Positions 1-12,624 of a DNA stretch of 64,000 nt are shown one piece after another (position 1 is the stretch's first letter; every line of letters starts with the position of its first letter). The notes under the pieces were generated by a model. The model did not search any database, was not told the origin of the DNA, and was given only the letters and a program-made list of their open reading frames with translations. Position numbers and translations under genes: made by a program. Source of the DNA: Rotaria socialis (lineage: Eukaryota > Rotifera > Eurotatoria > Philodinida > Philodinidae); NCBI GenBank assembly GCA_905331475.1, contig CAJNYU010001808.1:27045-91044 (forward strand), given 5' to 3'.

Positions 1-1407
1 TTATAACTTATCTATACAATTGCATTGGTTGAAAAGCTCTGCTTTACAAGAAACAACAAGTGATAAGTGAAAATAATAATCCATACTGAAAAACAGGTTA
101 TTGATAAAATTATAAAAGGAAATATATATATATATATATACTAACAATCGTCTCTTAGTTTTTTGGAGCAGGGTATCAATTTTATAAATAAATTTATACT
201 GATATTGATGTTTGAACTATTATTAATGGATACCATTATTGTATTATTTATTCATTACATTTCGACAACAATATTTTATTTTGTTAGATCGTATATATAT
301 ATATATATATATAACTTATATATATATATTCATATTTGCCTAAAATATTTAAGCGCACAAAACAGATATTTTTTCAATGCTTTAACTTTTATTTTTATAC
401 ACAAATTAAAATATATATAGTATTCAGCAATAGCAAGATGAAGATATTGAAAATATTTATCGCGATTATTAATTTTTGTACTTTCAACCTCCCATGGTTA
501 GTTTTAAATGTATCGGAGAAAAAAGAGAAAGTTATATCAAATATGTGCATAAATATAAATGTAGTTAGCCGGATAAAGACAACATCGTTACTGGAACCTG
601 GAGAATAAATAAACAACTGATGATATCTCGAATAGCAATAATACGGAAATTATACATCCTTTATCGAAAAGCAAATTTATTTTTGTTCAATGCAATTCAC
701 ACGTTTTGAAAAACAATTGGAATCCGCTTCATTAAATTAACAATAGCAGTTTTAAAATTTAAAAACAAACTTGAATTTGGAATTTTATTTTAAATACCAA
801 ACAAACACAACTGTTCATACTTATCTTTATGGATGCATATAGCATGATCTGATATACATAGATCTATTAGAAATTTACTATCATGACATACTGGCACATC
901 TATTCTGCCTGTTGGAATACACTTATAACGCAATTAAAATCAAACATAATATGCTATAATATAAGCATTCAAGGTAATTTGGAAAAGTACTCATTCATTC
1001 ATCTAATCCAAGAAATAAATAGTATTAAAATAACTAATGATGCATATATCGATCAACGGAATTTTATGACTCAAAAAAGTGGAAAGACTATCTGGACCAA
1101 GTATTACGATGATCAGAAGCGTTTGTAAACAACAAGGTTAAAACAGTTAAAGTATACTGTCATTGTAGACATTTTACGACCGTAAACAGCTAATTACGGT
1201 ACTCAAACGGTTGAAAATTCAAGTATCCAATTGTTTATGATACATTGCATGAAAAAAACTGCTGTAAATACGTGCATAAGAACCGACAAGAAATTAATTG
1301 AAATAACCATTTACGATATTTTTTTGTTTATGATATGGATACAGCTTTAAAATGGTGACAAAATCACATCGATTTGAGATATTATTTGATAGGATTGAAT
1401 ATTTTCC

Positions 1408-1638
1408 ACCACTCTCTACAAAAAAGGTGTCTTACGGGACCTTTTCTTGGTACTATTTTCAGAACCATTTTTAAGTTCAAGCGAAAAGTCTCGAACTTGA
1501 AAGGGTTTTAGACTTTTTGGATAGAACCTTAAAAAAGGTTCGGAAAATGGTTTCCAAATCTAGAACCTCAAAAGGTTCGGGACCTTGGCTAAAACCATAA
1601 ATGGTTCAATATGGCACCTTTTTTTTTTAGAGAGCGGT
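1408..1638. mobile_element. Small terminal-inverted-repeat element (MITE-like)
   Basis: The left end reads accactctctacaaaaaagg and the right end is its near reverse complement (cctttttttttttagagagcgg region), giving imperfect terminal inverted repeats of about 22 bp around a roughly 230-bp non-coding core. The core is full of the motif ggttc/gaacc in both orientations, so it can fold extensively. No clear target-site duplication was found. This could be a non-autonomous DNA element; the superfamily cannot be assigned. Confidence 0.5.
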
Positions 1639-2684
1639 TAACCGAATAATGTGCAACATATGTATAACCCATCCAAATAGCATAATGAAATTATTTAAAA
1701 TTAATTGCGATAGATAATGTCGAAATGATAAAAGTAACAATTTTAATGACTAAAACGCAAGTTCAACAATCGTCAGTATAATTGTTTTACAGTTTTATTT
1801 GTCAAATCAACCATGAAACAAAATACAACAACACTACCAATTTAATCTTTGAAAAAGAAACATAAAACGATAATGCAAATTAAATTTATTCTTTCTGAAG
1901 ATAAAACATTTTACTGCATTTTAACGTCAATGGCTTTCCATGTCAGAAAATACGGACAGTTTGCTGTCGTAAAAATGCCGTTGTCCTACCGTTTACTTTC
2001 AGAAAACGGACTGTAAACGATATCTGTTTTGATCGACCTGAGTTACCAAATTGATGAACTCTGAAGATATTTGAAAATGATCAATGATGAACAAAATCAA
2101 ATTGTCTTGCATTTTGGCAATCGTATAATAAAGACAAAGTATAATATTACTTGAAATAAGTATCTTCAGGCGATTGTATCCAGATACGATTGAAATGTTA
2201 TGCTTATTTTTTCTGTACACAACGCATTAAAGAATAATCCTTATATTATGCCGCTACAAGGTTCTTTTGTTTATACATGTTTTTTTATCCCTGCGATTGT
2301 TATTTCTATTGTTTTTTTTTTGTTTCGGATGAGTGATCTCTCACTAAGTTCATTAGCAAATTAAAAGTGCACTCTTTAAAGATGATGTTTAAATACTTAA
2401 TTATTGTGTGAGAATTGATCATGCACAAAACTTCTGATTTAAGTCAAGATTGTTTCGAGGCACATTTGGTTAGATTATATCATGAAATCCTAGAAGAATC
2501 ATTTTGACAATCGGATCCTATCGATTCCATATGAACTTCTGTAAACCGACGAATTCGTATCGGATTCGACATCACATTGGATGCCATATCCTTTGTCGAA
2601 GTATTAGGAGTTGCAATAAAGGATCATAGAATTGGTATGATGGTTTTTAAGTGTAAACCTCTTGTAAAATATTATCAATACCCA

Positions 2685-2835
2685 TGTTGGAAAAACCGGA
2701 GTAAAATTGACGATTTACCGCGGTTTTACCGCTCCGGTTACCGGCTCCCATCAACACAAATTTACCGCGGTAAAACCGGGGGTTTCTTGAAACACCGCGA
2801 TTTACCGCCGGTATTTTTCGATTAACCGGTTCGCT
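2685..2835. repeat. GC-rich foldback sequence
   Basis: A GC-richer island in AT-rich surroundings. The motif tttaccgcggttttaccg near 2723 is mirrored by tttaccgcggtaaaaccgg near 2760, and ccggt/accgg words recur through to 2830. The segment should form a strong hairpin. It resembles the inverted core of a short non-autonomous DNA element, but neither termini nor target duplication could be fixed. Confidence 0.4.
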
Positions 2836-2897
2836 GAGCGTTTATAAAAAATTGTTGCTAAAAGTCATTGATCGGGCTATTTTAGGCATCTTTTTTN

Positions 2898-3110
2898 GAA
2901 GCGTAACGGCCCACCTACTTTCGAAAACTAATAGGAAAAGAGCTGTTTACGCACCCCTACTTTTGAAAATTTCGTTTTTTTGCTCACCAAAACAGAAAAA
3001 AATTTACGCCCTCTTGGTTCCAAAAGTTTCATTTTTTAGGTCATGAAAACAGAAAAATTAGAGTTACGCCCCCCTGCTCTGAGACCTGACTTACGCCCCT
3101 GGTTTTCACG
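2898..3110. repeat. Degenerate tandem repeat with TTACGCCCC core
   Basis: About five imperfect units, spaced roughly 25-60 bp apart, share the core ttacgcccc(c)t followed by a ttgaaaa or similar A/T tail (units near 2908, 2946, 3003, 3063 and 3089). The array begins beside the single n at 2897. No reading frame is kept across units, so it is not a coding repeat. Confidence 0.45.
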
Positions 3111-4551
3111 TCAAAACTCTAAATATGAGATAGATACAGTGATTCATGCAAGTATTCATGTGAAGGATTAATTTAGAGAAAATTTCTTTCGATACGTATA
3201 CATAGCCTGAATTTGAATCTTCAGTATAAAGCTACTTTTAAAGATAGTAGCTTATCTTCTATTACTAATTCAATTCTAATCTATTTCGTATTCTAGTTCG
3301 AGTAAAATAATATACATCTTTACTCAAATATAAAAGTAAAGCAAGAAAAAGAAAACGCATTACTTCTACAATTAATTTTGAAAACAACCATAAGTAGTGC
3401 TTTAGCAGCAATTCACCAGAGTACAAAATTGTGAATAATAACTCCTATTACTATGATTTTAAGTTAATGATGATGATAATCGATGAATGCATCATTGTGT
3501 GAGAAAACTAAAAATTATTATTTTCTTACATATTATGTTTTTTAAATTCAGCCTCTCGAGACAGATATAATTATCTATGATATGTGACGTCGATATATTC
3601 AGAATACCTAGGATTTTTCTTTTCAAATCAATTGGAAAACAAAATACCACATACATTGCCTTATATTTTCTAGATCTATTTAAACAACTTCAGATCTATA
3701 TCTATATTGTCAAAGAATAAAAAAGACATAGTTTTGAAGAAAGATTCAAGTTCACTACGTATTTAACAATAACAATGGCATGTTGTTAACTGTAATTATT
3801 ATTAATTCATTTTAAATATCAATGTCATTTGCTGCGTATAAATACTTCAATCAACTAGATTAAATTCACTATGATTATAGATATTATCACATAATAGTCA
3901 TCAAGTTCATTGCAATCAATAATTATGTTCTTGAATTTCTTCTCAAATCTTTGCTCTACTTGAATATGAGATATAAAATTGTATGCAGAATTTTGAAATT
4001 TCTTAACTACGAGATTCAAATGTGCTTTTCTCGAAAAATATGATGTCTTATAATTGCGTTTAACCGAAACGTATTTTGAAAAATGAATAGTTCTATTAAG
4101 ATACGTAGAATACTGTGTAATACAAGTTCAAAAAAATGATTATCATTTAAGACTATTGAATAAATACCGGAGTGTTGATAATTGAAAAAAGACATTCCAT
4201 CTGATTTAGAACTGTTATTATCAAACTAAATCTTTCATACTTAAGTGATCATAAGAATCTACGTATATAATCATGTATGATATCAAGTTGATAGTAAAAA
4301 AAAATAGCATATGAAGGAGATATAAACATAAAGAGTAATACAGGAAAAATGAATGTAAGTAGATTAAATTTTTTCTCTGTTCTTAAGAGCACATGCTGCA
4401 TGACTTATAAAAAAAAGAAAGGGCTAGACAAAGTTCAAGTAAGCGAATTGACTCTTTGTTAAAGTATAGTTTTATTTTGTTATTCTTTAGTGTCTTTTTT
4501 TCTCTGAATAGTCATTAATAATTGTACTAAAATAAAGACTTTGTGTTTTGT

Positions 4552-5054
4552 TCAACCATGAAGAATAAGTCGAAAAACGTTGTTGATTACAAGCCACGCA
4601 TTGTTAATACAACGTAACAAAAATGTTTCTGTAAACTGCATTGGTGGATCATTATCAGCCTAAATAAATATTATATTATTTTAATCTATATCGAACTCAA
4701 TGTTTATATATCGTCATTTACTTTAAGAGCACCAGTAACAACTATTAAAATACAGTTATCATATGTTGGTTGAATATCCATCGTTGATACTGTATGACCT
4801 ATTGTTTGAAATGTTAATGAACGTAGTTTTTCAGCTATCTCTTGAGCACCCTTAGCAAAATCAGCATTATTAAAATTCATCATGCCATTAACAGGTTCCT
4901 TTTAATAAAAGAAAAAACAATAATGATATAGTAGTAAAATAAAGTCTTGTATAACGCTCACATAAAGTGCTGCAACACCATCACGCGGACCTGTATCAAA
5001 TTTATTATAGTAAAAATCAATGAAAGCTTTGCCAATTGCTTTGAAATCGCTCAT
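4552..5054 (-). CDS. NUTF2: Nuclear transport factor 2
   Basis: NTF2 carries RanGDP back into the nucleus by binding Ran and FG nucleoporins. Three exons join in phase: 4962-5054, 4722-4898 and 4552-4659, giving 125 residues against about 127 in animals. Exon 1 starts MSDFKAIGKAFIDFYYNKFD, the usual NTF2 start. Exon 2 carries the NFNNADFAKGAQEIAEKL stretch and the SLTFQTIGHTVSTMD strand. Exon 3 has DNDPPMQFTETFLL and ends NNVFRLILHG, matching the family C-terminus. Both introns are GT-AG, about 60 bp each. The gene is divergent from kindlin, about 445 bp away. Function is by family resemblance; the gene looks intact. Confidence 0.93.
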
Positions 5055-5498
5055 TATTAATGTATAAAAATAGATAGTCGATTTATATCTGAAATTAACA
5101 GAGCTTGTGTGCAGTAGCGATCTGGCAGAGAAAGAGAGAAAGAGAGAAAGAGAAAAAGAAGACAAAGAAAAAAAAAGATTCTAGTCCGATGTTAGACAAG
5201 CGATGCTGAAGGACCGCAGATAAATTATTTGCCTAATTATACAAATAAATTTATTTCATAATCTTTTTTATTGTTTTAATTCGATTTGATTCTTGTGTTA
5301 ATATGAATTTTTTTCATGAAGTAAATCTGAATGAAAAAATGGTAGGAGGCCACAATAATCTTAAAATGAACAAATGATCATTGATTGGTCGACAACGATT
5401 GATAGATAAAGCCAGCAAAACGTTTTTTTTTCTCCCGTAGTGTCTATGTCTAGTCTGTCTGTCTAGATTAGTTTGATAGGCAATCATTAAAAAAGACC
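5055..5498. promoter_or_regulatory. Shared divergent upstream region NTF2/kindlin
   Basis: 444 bp separate the NTF2 start (minus strand) from the kindlin start (plus strand). It contains a purine-rich GA tract at about 5128-5165 on the plus strand, next to NTF2. No promoter motif can be named with confidence; it is presumed to hold both promoters. Confidence 0.35.
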
Positions 5499-8400
5499 AT
5501 GCCTGTCCCTCTAAGCCAACCATCAATACCTAGGCAATTATCATGGAGTTTAATGATCGACTCAACGGCTGTTGTTGTAACAGGTTCGATGACGATTGGT
5601 TCAGTGATGGTTCAACTTGTAAATCGTCTCGGTTCGTTTTTTAGTAGTTTTTTTTCCACAAAACGCATTAATTTCTATCGAATACAGATATATCTCAAGA
5701 TTTCTCTGATTATGCACTTTGGTGGTCCAAAGCGAATATTTGGTTAACAAATACAAAATGGACACTCGATCAATATGGTGTTCAATCAGATGCTCATCTT
5801 AATTTTACTAGCATACATAAATCTATTCGTTTACAATTACCTGATTTACGTGTTTTATCTATAACTGCAAATTTTTCAGTATCAGTTTTTGCTGCTGTTA
5901 GTAAACTCTGTAAAGATCTCGGTATGAATAGAATATTGTTTTGTCATATATTCAATAAGAAATTCTTGATTTTAACTTAGGAATTCGTCATGCTGAAGAA
6001 CTTTCGCTTTTACATTCATCAAAATTAGCCAGTACAAATGTAGCTAATGAACGCCGTACATCACCTCGTCGTCGACGTCATAATATTGGCACATTAAATC
6101 GCCATAATTCTATGGGCGATTCATTAGCAAACAATTCATCAACAGTATCAACTCTATGTTCTCCAACAACACCAAGACTTCGATCAGCAGCTACAAATAA
6201 AACCACAGTAGATATTGAAAAGAATTTCAGTTGAAAATAAAATAATATCAATTTTTTCTCTCAAAAGGAATCAACAGTACGTCATCAACGTCCAATATCA
6301 AATCTTTCGAAATCACTTAATAGTTTAGTTACAAACGTTGATGGTAATCTAGCTCGAACACCTGCAACGCCATTAAAAAATGTTCTATCACAGTTAATTA
6401 AACCAACAAATATAATTGAAAAATCAAGGTTAAATGGTTTATGGTATGATTCATCGAAATCGCTTATGGAACAAAATACAAATGAAAATGATTTAATTTT
6501 ATTACGCTTTAAATATTTTGCATACTATGATCTTAATCCAAAAGTAGAAATTTTAATGCTTTGTTTTCTTTTAATATTTAAGGTATTTTCGTTTCAGTTT
6601 GATGCTATTAGATTAAACCAATTATATGAGCAAGCTAAATGGTCTGTTCTAAGTGAAGATATCGATTGTACAGAAGAAGAAATGATGACTTTTGCTGCTT
6701 TACAAGTAATTATAAGCGTATTTCAAATGCTGATAAGACAAGAATAGATATTCGATACAGCTTAATTTTCTCGATTGGCAAATCATTTCGAAAAATACGC
6801 TCTAAAAACAGTGTATTGAAGCATTGAGAGTTAGAATTTCGATCGTCACATTGGTAACCATGATAACTTGACACATTGTTTTGTTATTATTCTAGAACTA
6901 CTTTTTTACTTTGTTGTCGAAAGATTAAATAAAACGAAAGTGAAGAAATATTTATTCTCAGATAGATAGAATAAAGAGATTTTCTTTTAATTACCGGCAA
7001 CAGATACATCTTATATCACATGTAAGCCCCTGCAGAATTATCTTTATCGCTTTTTTATTATGATTTTCTTCTGATGTTATTCTCAAGAGTCTTTCTATTG
7101 TCTGACTAATAACCAGTAAAGAATATCATATCAATAGTAGAGTTTGCTGATTGTGTTGTAATACATTGCAAATAGTCTAAAATTCTTGAATGCACGTATG
7201 CATTTTCATTTAGAAAAAATAGACCTTTCCTTCTGGAAGATGCGTGAAAATATTCTAAAGTGTACCTTGTGCACCTTGAAAGCATCCGTAAGGCAGCTTC
7301 AAAGTAATTTTGACATATGCCATACATAGGTAAAAAGTCATTTTTACGTTCAAATACGTTAACTTATTATGAGAACAATGATTTGAACATTTTATCGATG
7401 TTAAACTTCATGTTTTCTAAATAAACATGAAAGAACGTTTTTTTTTATATATCCTCGTTTGATTGGATTATAATAATGGTTTAATACGAAAATTGAACAA
7501 GTTTAAAAATATCTTAAGATTTGAACTAATAGTATGACTATTTTTGTTTGAATTCTGTTAAAAAAAAGTCAGCAAAGCTTAAAGATTTTCTTATGTTTAT
7601 GCATGAGAGACGATGTCGACATGACAAGAAATCTATATAATTTCTTATTTGTTAAAATACATGGAAGTAATAGACTTTAATAACATTTTTCTACTAGATA
7701 AAAGTATAATAATAGATTTTTAAATCTATAAAATGCTTTCTCTTAGCTTCAAATTCAAATTCAATCTCATCAATCTTCATCGACATTAACATCTTCGAAT
7801 AACGATATGGGTCATGAATATGATAATGCAAATGATTATGATATTGATCGAGCACTTGAATGCTTACAAGATTCGCTATTAGGAACAAATATAACGAATA
7901 CAAGTCAATCGACAAATACTTTAATACAAAAATTTTCATCAAATGGAGAACTATGTGATTATTTGCGTCTTTTGAAATCACGAAGATTTACATTTAAAAC
8001 ATTGAAGCGCTATTGGTTTGTTATGCGAGATACTCAACTAACCTACTATGCCAATGAATCTCAACAACATGGTACGCCTATAGAAAAAATTTCACTTAAA
8101 GGTTGCGAAATTTTACCAGATGTACATATCTCATCGAAAAAATATGCAATCCGTCTAATGATTCCATCTCTTGATGGAATGAACGACACGTTGATTCGTT
8201 GTTCAACCGTACGTTATCTTTTGTCTATTTCTTTGTTTAACTGTTGTCATCGTATATTTTCTTTAGGATGAACAGTATGCTAAATGGATGGCTGCTTTTC
8301 GTCTTGCATCTAAAGGTCGATCGATTAACGAACAATCGTATGAAACTGAACGCGAGTCAATTTTAGCGTTACTTAATATGCAACGACCATCATCGTCAAA

Positions 8401-10382
8401 TCATCAACAAAATAAATTTGATATACAATCAGAAAATTTTGTTTCACCTAAATTTGTTAAAAAATATAAAACAAAACAGGTTAGTTGGTATTTCTTTTAC
8501 ACAAACGTTTTATTTAATGTCACTGAATTGTTGTACTTCAGTTTTTGGAAATATTTTGAGTGATCGATTCGATTTCATATCTATGAATCATCACTAAAGG
8601 CATTTCCACAAAGAAAAATGCATTTCGTAGGCATGATAGAATAAAAACTTCTCTAATCATGTCAGATACAGTGCAAACATGATTGATTTCATCATAACAT
8701 GCATTTAAATAATCCTTCAATAAAATATTAACACGATTTCTATGATACTAAAATATAGAACATGACTGATATACATGTATCGTCAAACAATTGTCTGCAT
8801 TTTAGATAGTTGAACAAGAAGGAAAAAAACGATTGAGTCTGTGAAACAGTGCACAAAGCCATTTTGTTATTACTTCAAAAAATTTTTAAGTCGAATTCCA
8901 AATAATAGACCTGACAAATACTTATTTACACGTTATTTCATTAAAGACAGAGGTTAGTACTGCTAAATGAATCAGATGACGCACATCATTTTAGTTTTGG
9001 AATGAATCTAAATCATTTATTAGAAGAAAAACGATTCCCTTAATTCATCATCAAAACTCGAAGAATGATATTTTGATGTAAAAATAGGAATAAAAGTAAT
9101 ACGAGTAAATTGTTTATGATTAAACTAAGGCTAATACCAAACAAAGTATTTAACATCTTGGGTATTCTTGTATTTAACTACATCATAATTTATTAATGAA
9201 ATAAATAAACGAATTTCAATGATTCTCAAGGACAGAAATAATCTGTAGATAGAACGAGCAAGAGATGAGGATGATAAAATGAATTATTTACGGAGAAAGA
9301 AAGAAGAAAAGATATGTACGCAAACAAATCGAGAATATGAATGCATGTGGCGAAAGTGTCTTATGTTATTTAAAACATTGTTCCAGTTTCTATCAGTCTA
9401 GCATTGACACAGGCGAATCAAGATGTTGACAAGTGTAGAAGGATACACTCAATTATTGTTTTTATCTTGTCATTCGTATTGCATATAACGAAGTGCGCTG
9501 TAGCTATTATAGTGACGTAATCTACAATTTGAAAATACATTTTCGACGAATAATACGTCGTCAGATTATTTTTCGTGTGGAAGCTTCATAAAATTTTGAA
9601 TCTGTATTCCGGGTTATTCATAAGAACAATCTATTGGATCTACTGTAAAATCGCTTGTTTATCATCTGACTTGAAAAAAAAGAGTAGTTTGAGTCCATAT
9701 CCATTGACTATGGAAACTACCGTAAGATAACTCATAGATATGCGATGATTAATTTCTAATTCGATTTTAAAATTTATCTCTTAAAACATATGATAACTGC
9801 ATACAAAAATGAATGAGAAAAGATTTTCTAAGAGCATACGCTAATTGAATTGTTTTATTCTAGTTAACTGAACGAATCTTGGAAGCACATGCCGCTGTCA
9901 GTAATTTGGATGGCACAGAAGCAAAACTGCGTTATTTAAAAGCATGGCAAGCGTTACCAGAATTTGGTATAACAACATTTATTGTTAAATTTAAAGATTC
10001 AAATAAAAGAGAAGTAAAAAAAATGAAAAATTATCTTTATTTTTCATGGTGTCTTTTTTTTTGTCGCAACTTTTAGGAGTTACTTGGTATTGCTTCAAAT
10101 CGTCTGCTACGGATGACATTAACAGGTGATACATTGAAAACTTGGTGGATATCTCGAATGCGTTCATGGAATGTCAATTGGGAAAATAGATCAGTAACAA
10201 TTGAATTCGATAGCGAAACAATACATTTTTTGCCATTATATGGTATTGAAAGTAAATGTATACATGAATTTATTGGCGCATACATTTTTCTAGCTATGCG
10301 ATCAACAAGAACAATGTCTGATATCAATGATCTAATTCAACAGGAAAATCTTTTCCAACGACTTACGGCTGCTTATAGTTAA
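5499..10382 (+). CDS. FERMT: Kindlin (fermitin family), integrin activator
   Basis: Kindlins bind integrin beta tails and membrane phosphoinositides and co-activate integrins at adhesions. Nine exons join in phase: 5499-5631, 5688-5921, 5981-6207, 6268-6543, 6598-6705, 7747-8208, 8267-8479, 9864-10013, 10077-10382, giving 702 residues (animal kindlins about 680). Family landmarks run in order: F0 with DYALWWSKANIWL and KWTLDQYGVQSDA; a Ser/Arg-rich F1 loop; F2 with LMEQNTNENDLILLRFKY and FDAIRLNQLYEQAKW; the inserted PH domain in exon 6; YAKWMAAFRLASKG closing the PH domain; VSPKFVKKYKTKQ; F3 with LPEFGITTFIVKF; and VHEFIGGYIFL-like HEFIGAYIFLAMR. Introns 5 (1,041 bp) and 7 (1,384 bp) are unusually long; the rest are 50-65 bp. 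The first Met is a reasonable start because the F0 beta strand follows directly, but an upstream non-coding exon is possible. Confidence 0.93.
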
Positions 10383-11042
10383 ATTTTGTCTTATCTCTTC
10401 ATTGTTTGTTTTTACTTCAGTGCTACTGTCATTTATCTGATCTCGATTTTCTTGTCAGCATGTGTTTTTGTTTTGGAATCTCTGTTTTCTTTTTAAAACT
10501 GTCAAGATAATTTTTGTGTTTAGTCATATCTTTTATTATTATTAATTTTGATAGTTTAGTGTTTATCTGTTGCTGTTTGTAATGAATTAATAATTGGAAC
10601 CAGGATCATTGCTATCATGTATCAAACATTTGTGTATGATGTATTTTAGATTTTTATATAATATGTTGTAATCAAATGCAGATGGTGATGACGTTTCTAT
10701 TGATTTCAACCCAATACAATGAAACTAACGTCATAAAAATAAATGTTTCATAGAATTAAATATTGGTATGTTTCAAACATATAAAGAAAGACACTCTAAA
10801 TTAAATCTCAGAAAGTCAAGTAAATAATGAGCGATCTATTCAGATTGATTTCACATGCTAACAATGAATGGAAATGTAAAATTTTGTTTTTTTTTGAATA
10901 CTTTCATAGTGAATATTATTTAAAAGATTAATTTTTTTCTAGAAAAAATTCGATTTTAATGTACTTGCTGCAACAATTGCTATCTTACAAAAATAAATTC
11001 AGAACAGGTAGAATATCTACATTTACATAACTATTAGTTTCA
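10383..11042. other. Convergent intergenic region
   Basis: This 660-bp stretch lies between the 3' ends of kindlin (+) and an SLC35G-like gene (-). It is AT-rich with several AATAAA-like words (for example near 10738). It is likely 3' UTR from both sides; no gene is seen. Confidence 0.5.
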
Positions 11043-12314
11043 TTATTTTACTTCATCCATTTCCTTTGATAATTTCTTTCGATCATTCCAAAATTTAGGA
11101 ATGCCTACAAGAAAAATGCTTGTTGTAACTAATAATGAACCAAGTACTACTAGCCAATTTGATTTTTGATAAGCAAACAAATTTTGAAGTATAATAGCAA
11201 ATAATATATCGGACGATTGAACAATAGAAACAATCGATGGATGTTCAAGTTTAATTGCTTTTTGTGTTAGTGTAGATGAAAATAATTGTATTAATGAAAC
11301 AAAAGCAGCTAGAAAGAATTGCCAAGTAAACATCGATTGTTCGGAATACATTCTAAGAATAAAACGATTACGTATTTGATTCATAGTAAGTATTGATAAA
11401 TTTAAAAATGAAAATTGAAACATAAGAATACTTTGAGGAACTTTTAATACTAATAACTTTTTATTAAGTACAATACTACCCGATATTGCTAATGCACAAG
11501 CAAGTGCAAGACAAAGTCCTTGAAATCGATAAGATCTATTAGATTCTAAATCAATATCATTCATATGTTTATTGATCGTTACATTTATATTCGGTAATTG
11601 TTGTGAATAACCAAATAGAAAAGTTGGTTGAGCAACACATACAACACCGGTTAATGTTAATATAATAGCTAATACAGTTGATATTGATATACACTCATGT
11701 AAAATAATCATAGCTAGAATAGTTGTCCAAATAACTTGTGTATATCGAAATGTTGTTAAATCTGGTAATGGAATAAAACGATAACTTGAATAGAATAGAA
11801 TTAAACCACTCGAAGCTAACAGCGTACGAATTATTTGTAGAATAATTAAACTTGGTGAACCATACATTATTTTATATCGTTTGTAAATAATGAAAAGAGT
11901 AAGAATACATGTTTGTACAATAAATCGACAGAGTAGTGCGTCAAAAAAGTCAACACGCAGCTGTTTTATTATGAAACCAGACGAAGTAAATAGAAATGAA
12001 CCAAGAAGTGCATAAAATAGTCCTGTACATCGACGAACTGTTTGAGAACACGATTGTTTTTCATTTGGTCGATTAGGATGAACAATTAAAATTGATGAAA
12101 ATCTTCGTTCAAGTTTATGCAATGTTTCATCGATATTTTCGCCACCTTCTAATTCATCTGCATCGATCAATGGTTGAATTAATGGATCAATACTTTGAAT
12201 AGCATTTTCATCGTTTGCAACGTTATCCTTAGTTGGCAAAATAGAGCCATTCGGTACATCATCGTCAGTGACAAACACGTCTTCTTTCATGCTATAATTT
12301 CTTTTTTGTGTCAC
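11043..12314 (-). CDS. SLC35G-like drug/metabolite-type transporter, copy 1
   Basis: An intact, intronless 423-codon ORF. Residues 1-90 are a polar cytosolic tail; after that, about ten hydrophobic segments form two EamA-type halves, as in the drug/metabolite transporter superfamily and SLC35G (TMEM20/POST) proteins. The signature stretch LPDLTTFRYTQVIWTTILA lies in the first half, followed by GVVCVAQPTFLF. EHPSIVSIVQSSDILFAI is the counterpart in the second half. Substrate is not known; the closest characterised animal relative, SLC35G1, is linked to STIM1 and store-operated calcium entry and has been reported as a citrate carrier. It forms a head-to-tail pair with the paralogue at 12625-13866. 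Lack of introns in both copies, beside intron-rich neighbours, suggests a retro-copied or naturally intronless founder. Confidence 0.85.
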   Translation of the reverse strand: MTQKRNYSMKEDVFVTDDDVPNGSILPTKDNVANDENAIQSIDPLIQPLIDADELEGGENIDETLHKLERRFSSILIVHPNRPNEKQSCSQTVRRCTGLFYALLGSFLFTSSGFIIKQLRVDFFDALLCRFIVQTCILTLFIIYKRYKIMYGSPSLIILQIIRTLLASSGLILFYSSYRFIPLPDLTTFRYTQVIWTTILAMIILHECISISTVLAIILTLTGVVCVAQPTFLFGYSQQLPNINVTINKHMNDIDLESNRSYRFQGLCLALACALAISGSIVLNKKLLVLKVPQSILMFQFSFLNLSILTMNQIRNRFILRMYSEQSMFTWQFFLAAFVSLIQLFSSTLTQKAIKLEHPSIVSIVQSSDILFAIILQNLFAYQKSNWLVVLGSLLVTTSIFLVGIPKFWNDRKKLSKEMDEVK

Positions 12315-12624
12315 TAGTTTTTCTCTTCACCAGTAATAATACAAGCACGAGTACTCTTTTTTTCTCCCGTCTTTCCTGTCTAGACAAATACTGAACGCAA
12401 AAAAGAAAAGAAGCAAGAAAACTGCTGTGCAATAGATTAGTATCGTTTCTTTTTTGTCTATTTTTCAGTTCTTGCGTTCTTTATAGTTATAGAAGAATAG
12501 AACTAGTCACGTTACTAGTGCATGAGCACTAATGATTGTTTTCTTCTTGTGTTTTTTTTTCTAGAAGCAAGCTATTCGAACTATATCAATTCAAATACTG
12601 AATAAAAAAAATAAAAAAGGCTAG
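12315..12624. other. Spacer between the two SLC35G-like genes
   Basis: 310 bp with several T-rich tracts (12351-12365, 12548-12562). It probably holds the promoter of the downstream copy and the 3' UTR of the upstream one. No coding signal is seen. Confidence 0.45.

Larger units (their letters stand above)
1..4551. other. Gene-free AT-rich region with repeats
   Basis: I see no supportable coding exon on either strand in this 4.5 kb stretch. Short ORFs here are AT-rich and lack splice context or family resemblance. It holds TA microsatellites near 125-140 and 293-330, a small inverted-repeat element near 1408-1638, a GC-richer foldback near 2685-2835, and a degenerate tandem array near 2898-3110, all listed separately. 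One ambiguous base (n) is at 2897, which hints at an assembly or polishing difficulty in the repeat. Confidence 0.6.

Noticed and set aside
6700..6760. Possible frameshift in kindlin after TFAALQ, since a shifted frame reads YKRISNADKTR.
   Set aside because: The donor gtaatt directly after the CAA codon and the acceptor at 7746 are both phase 0, and the next exon continues without conflict, so an intron explains the site.
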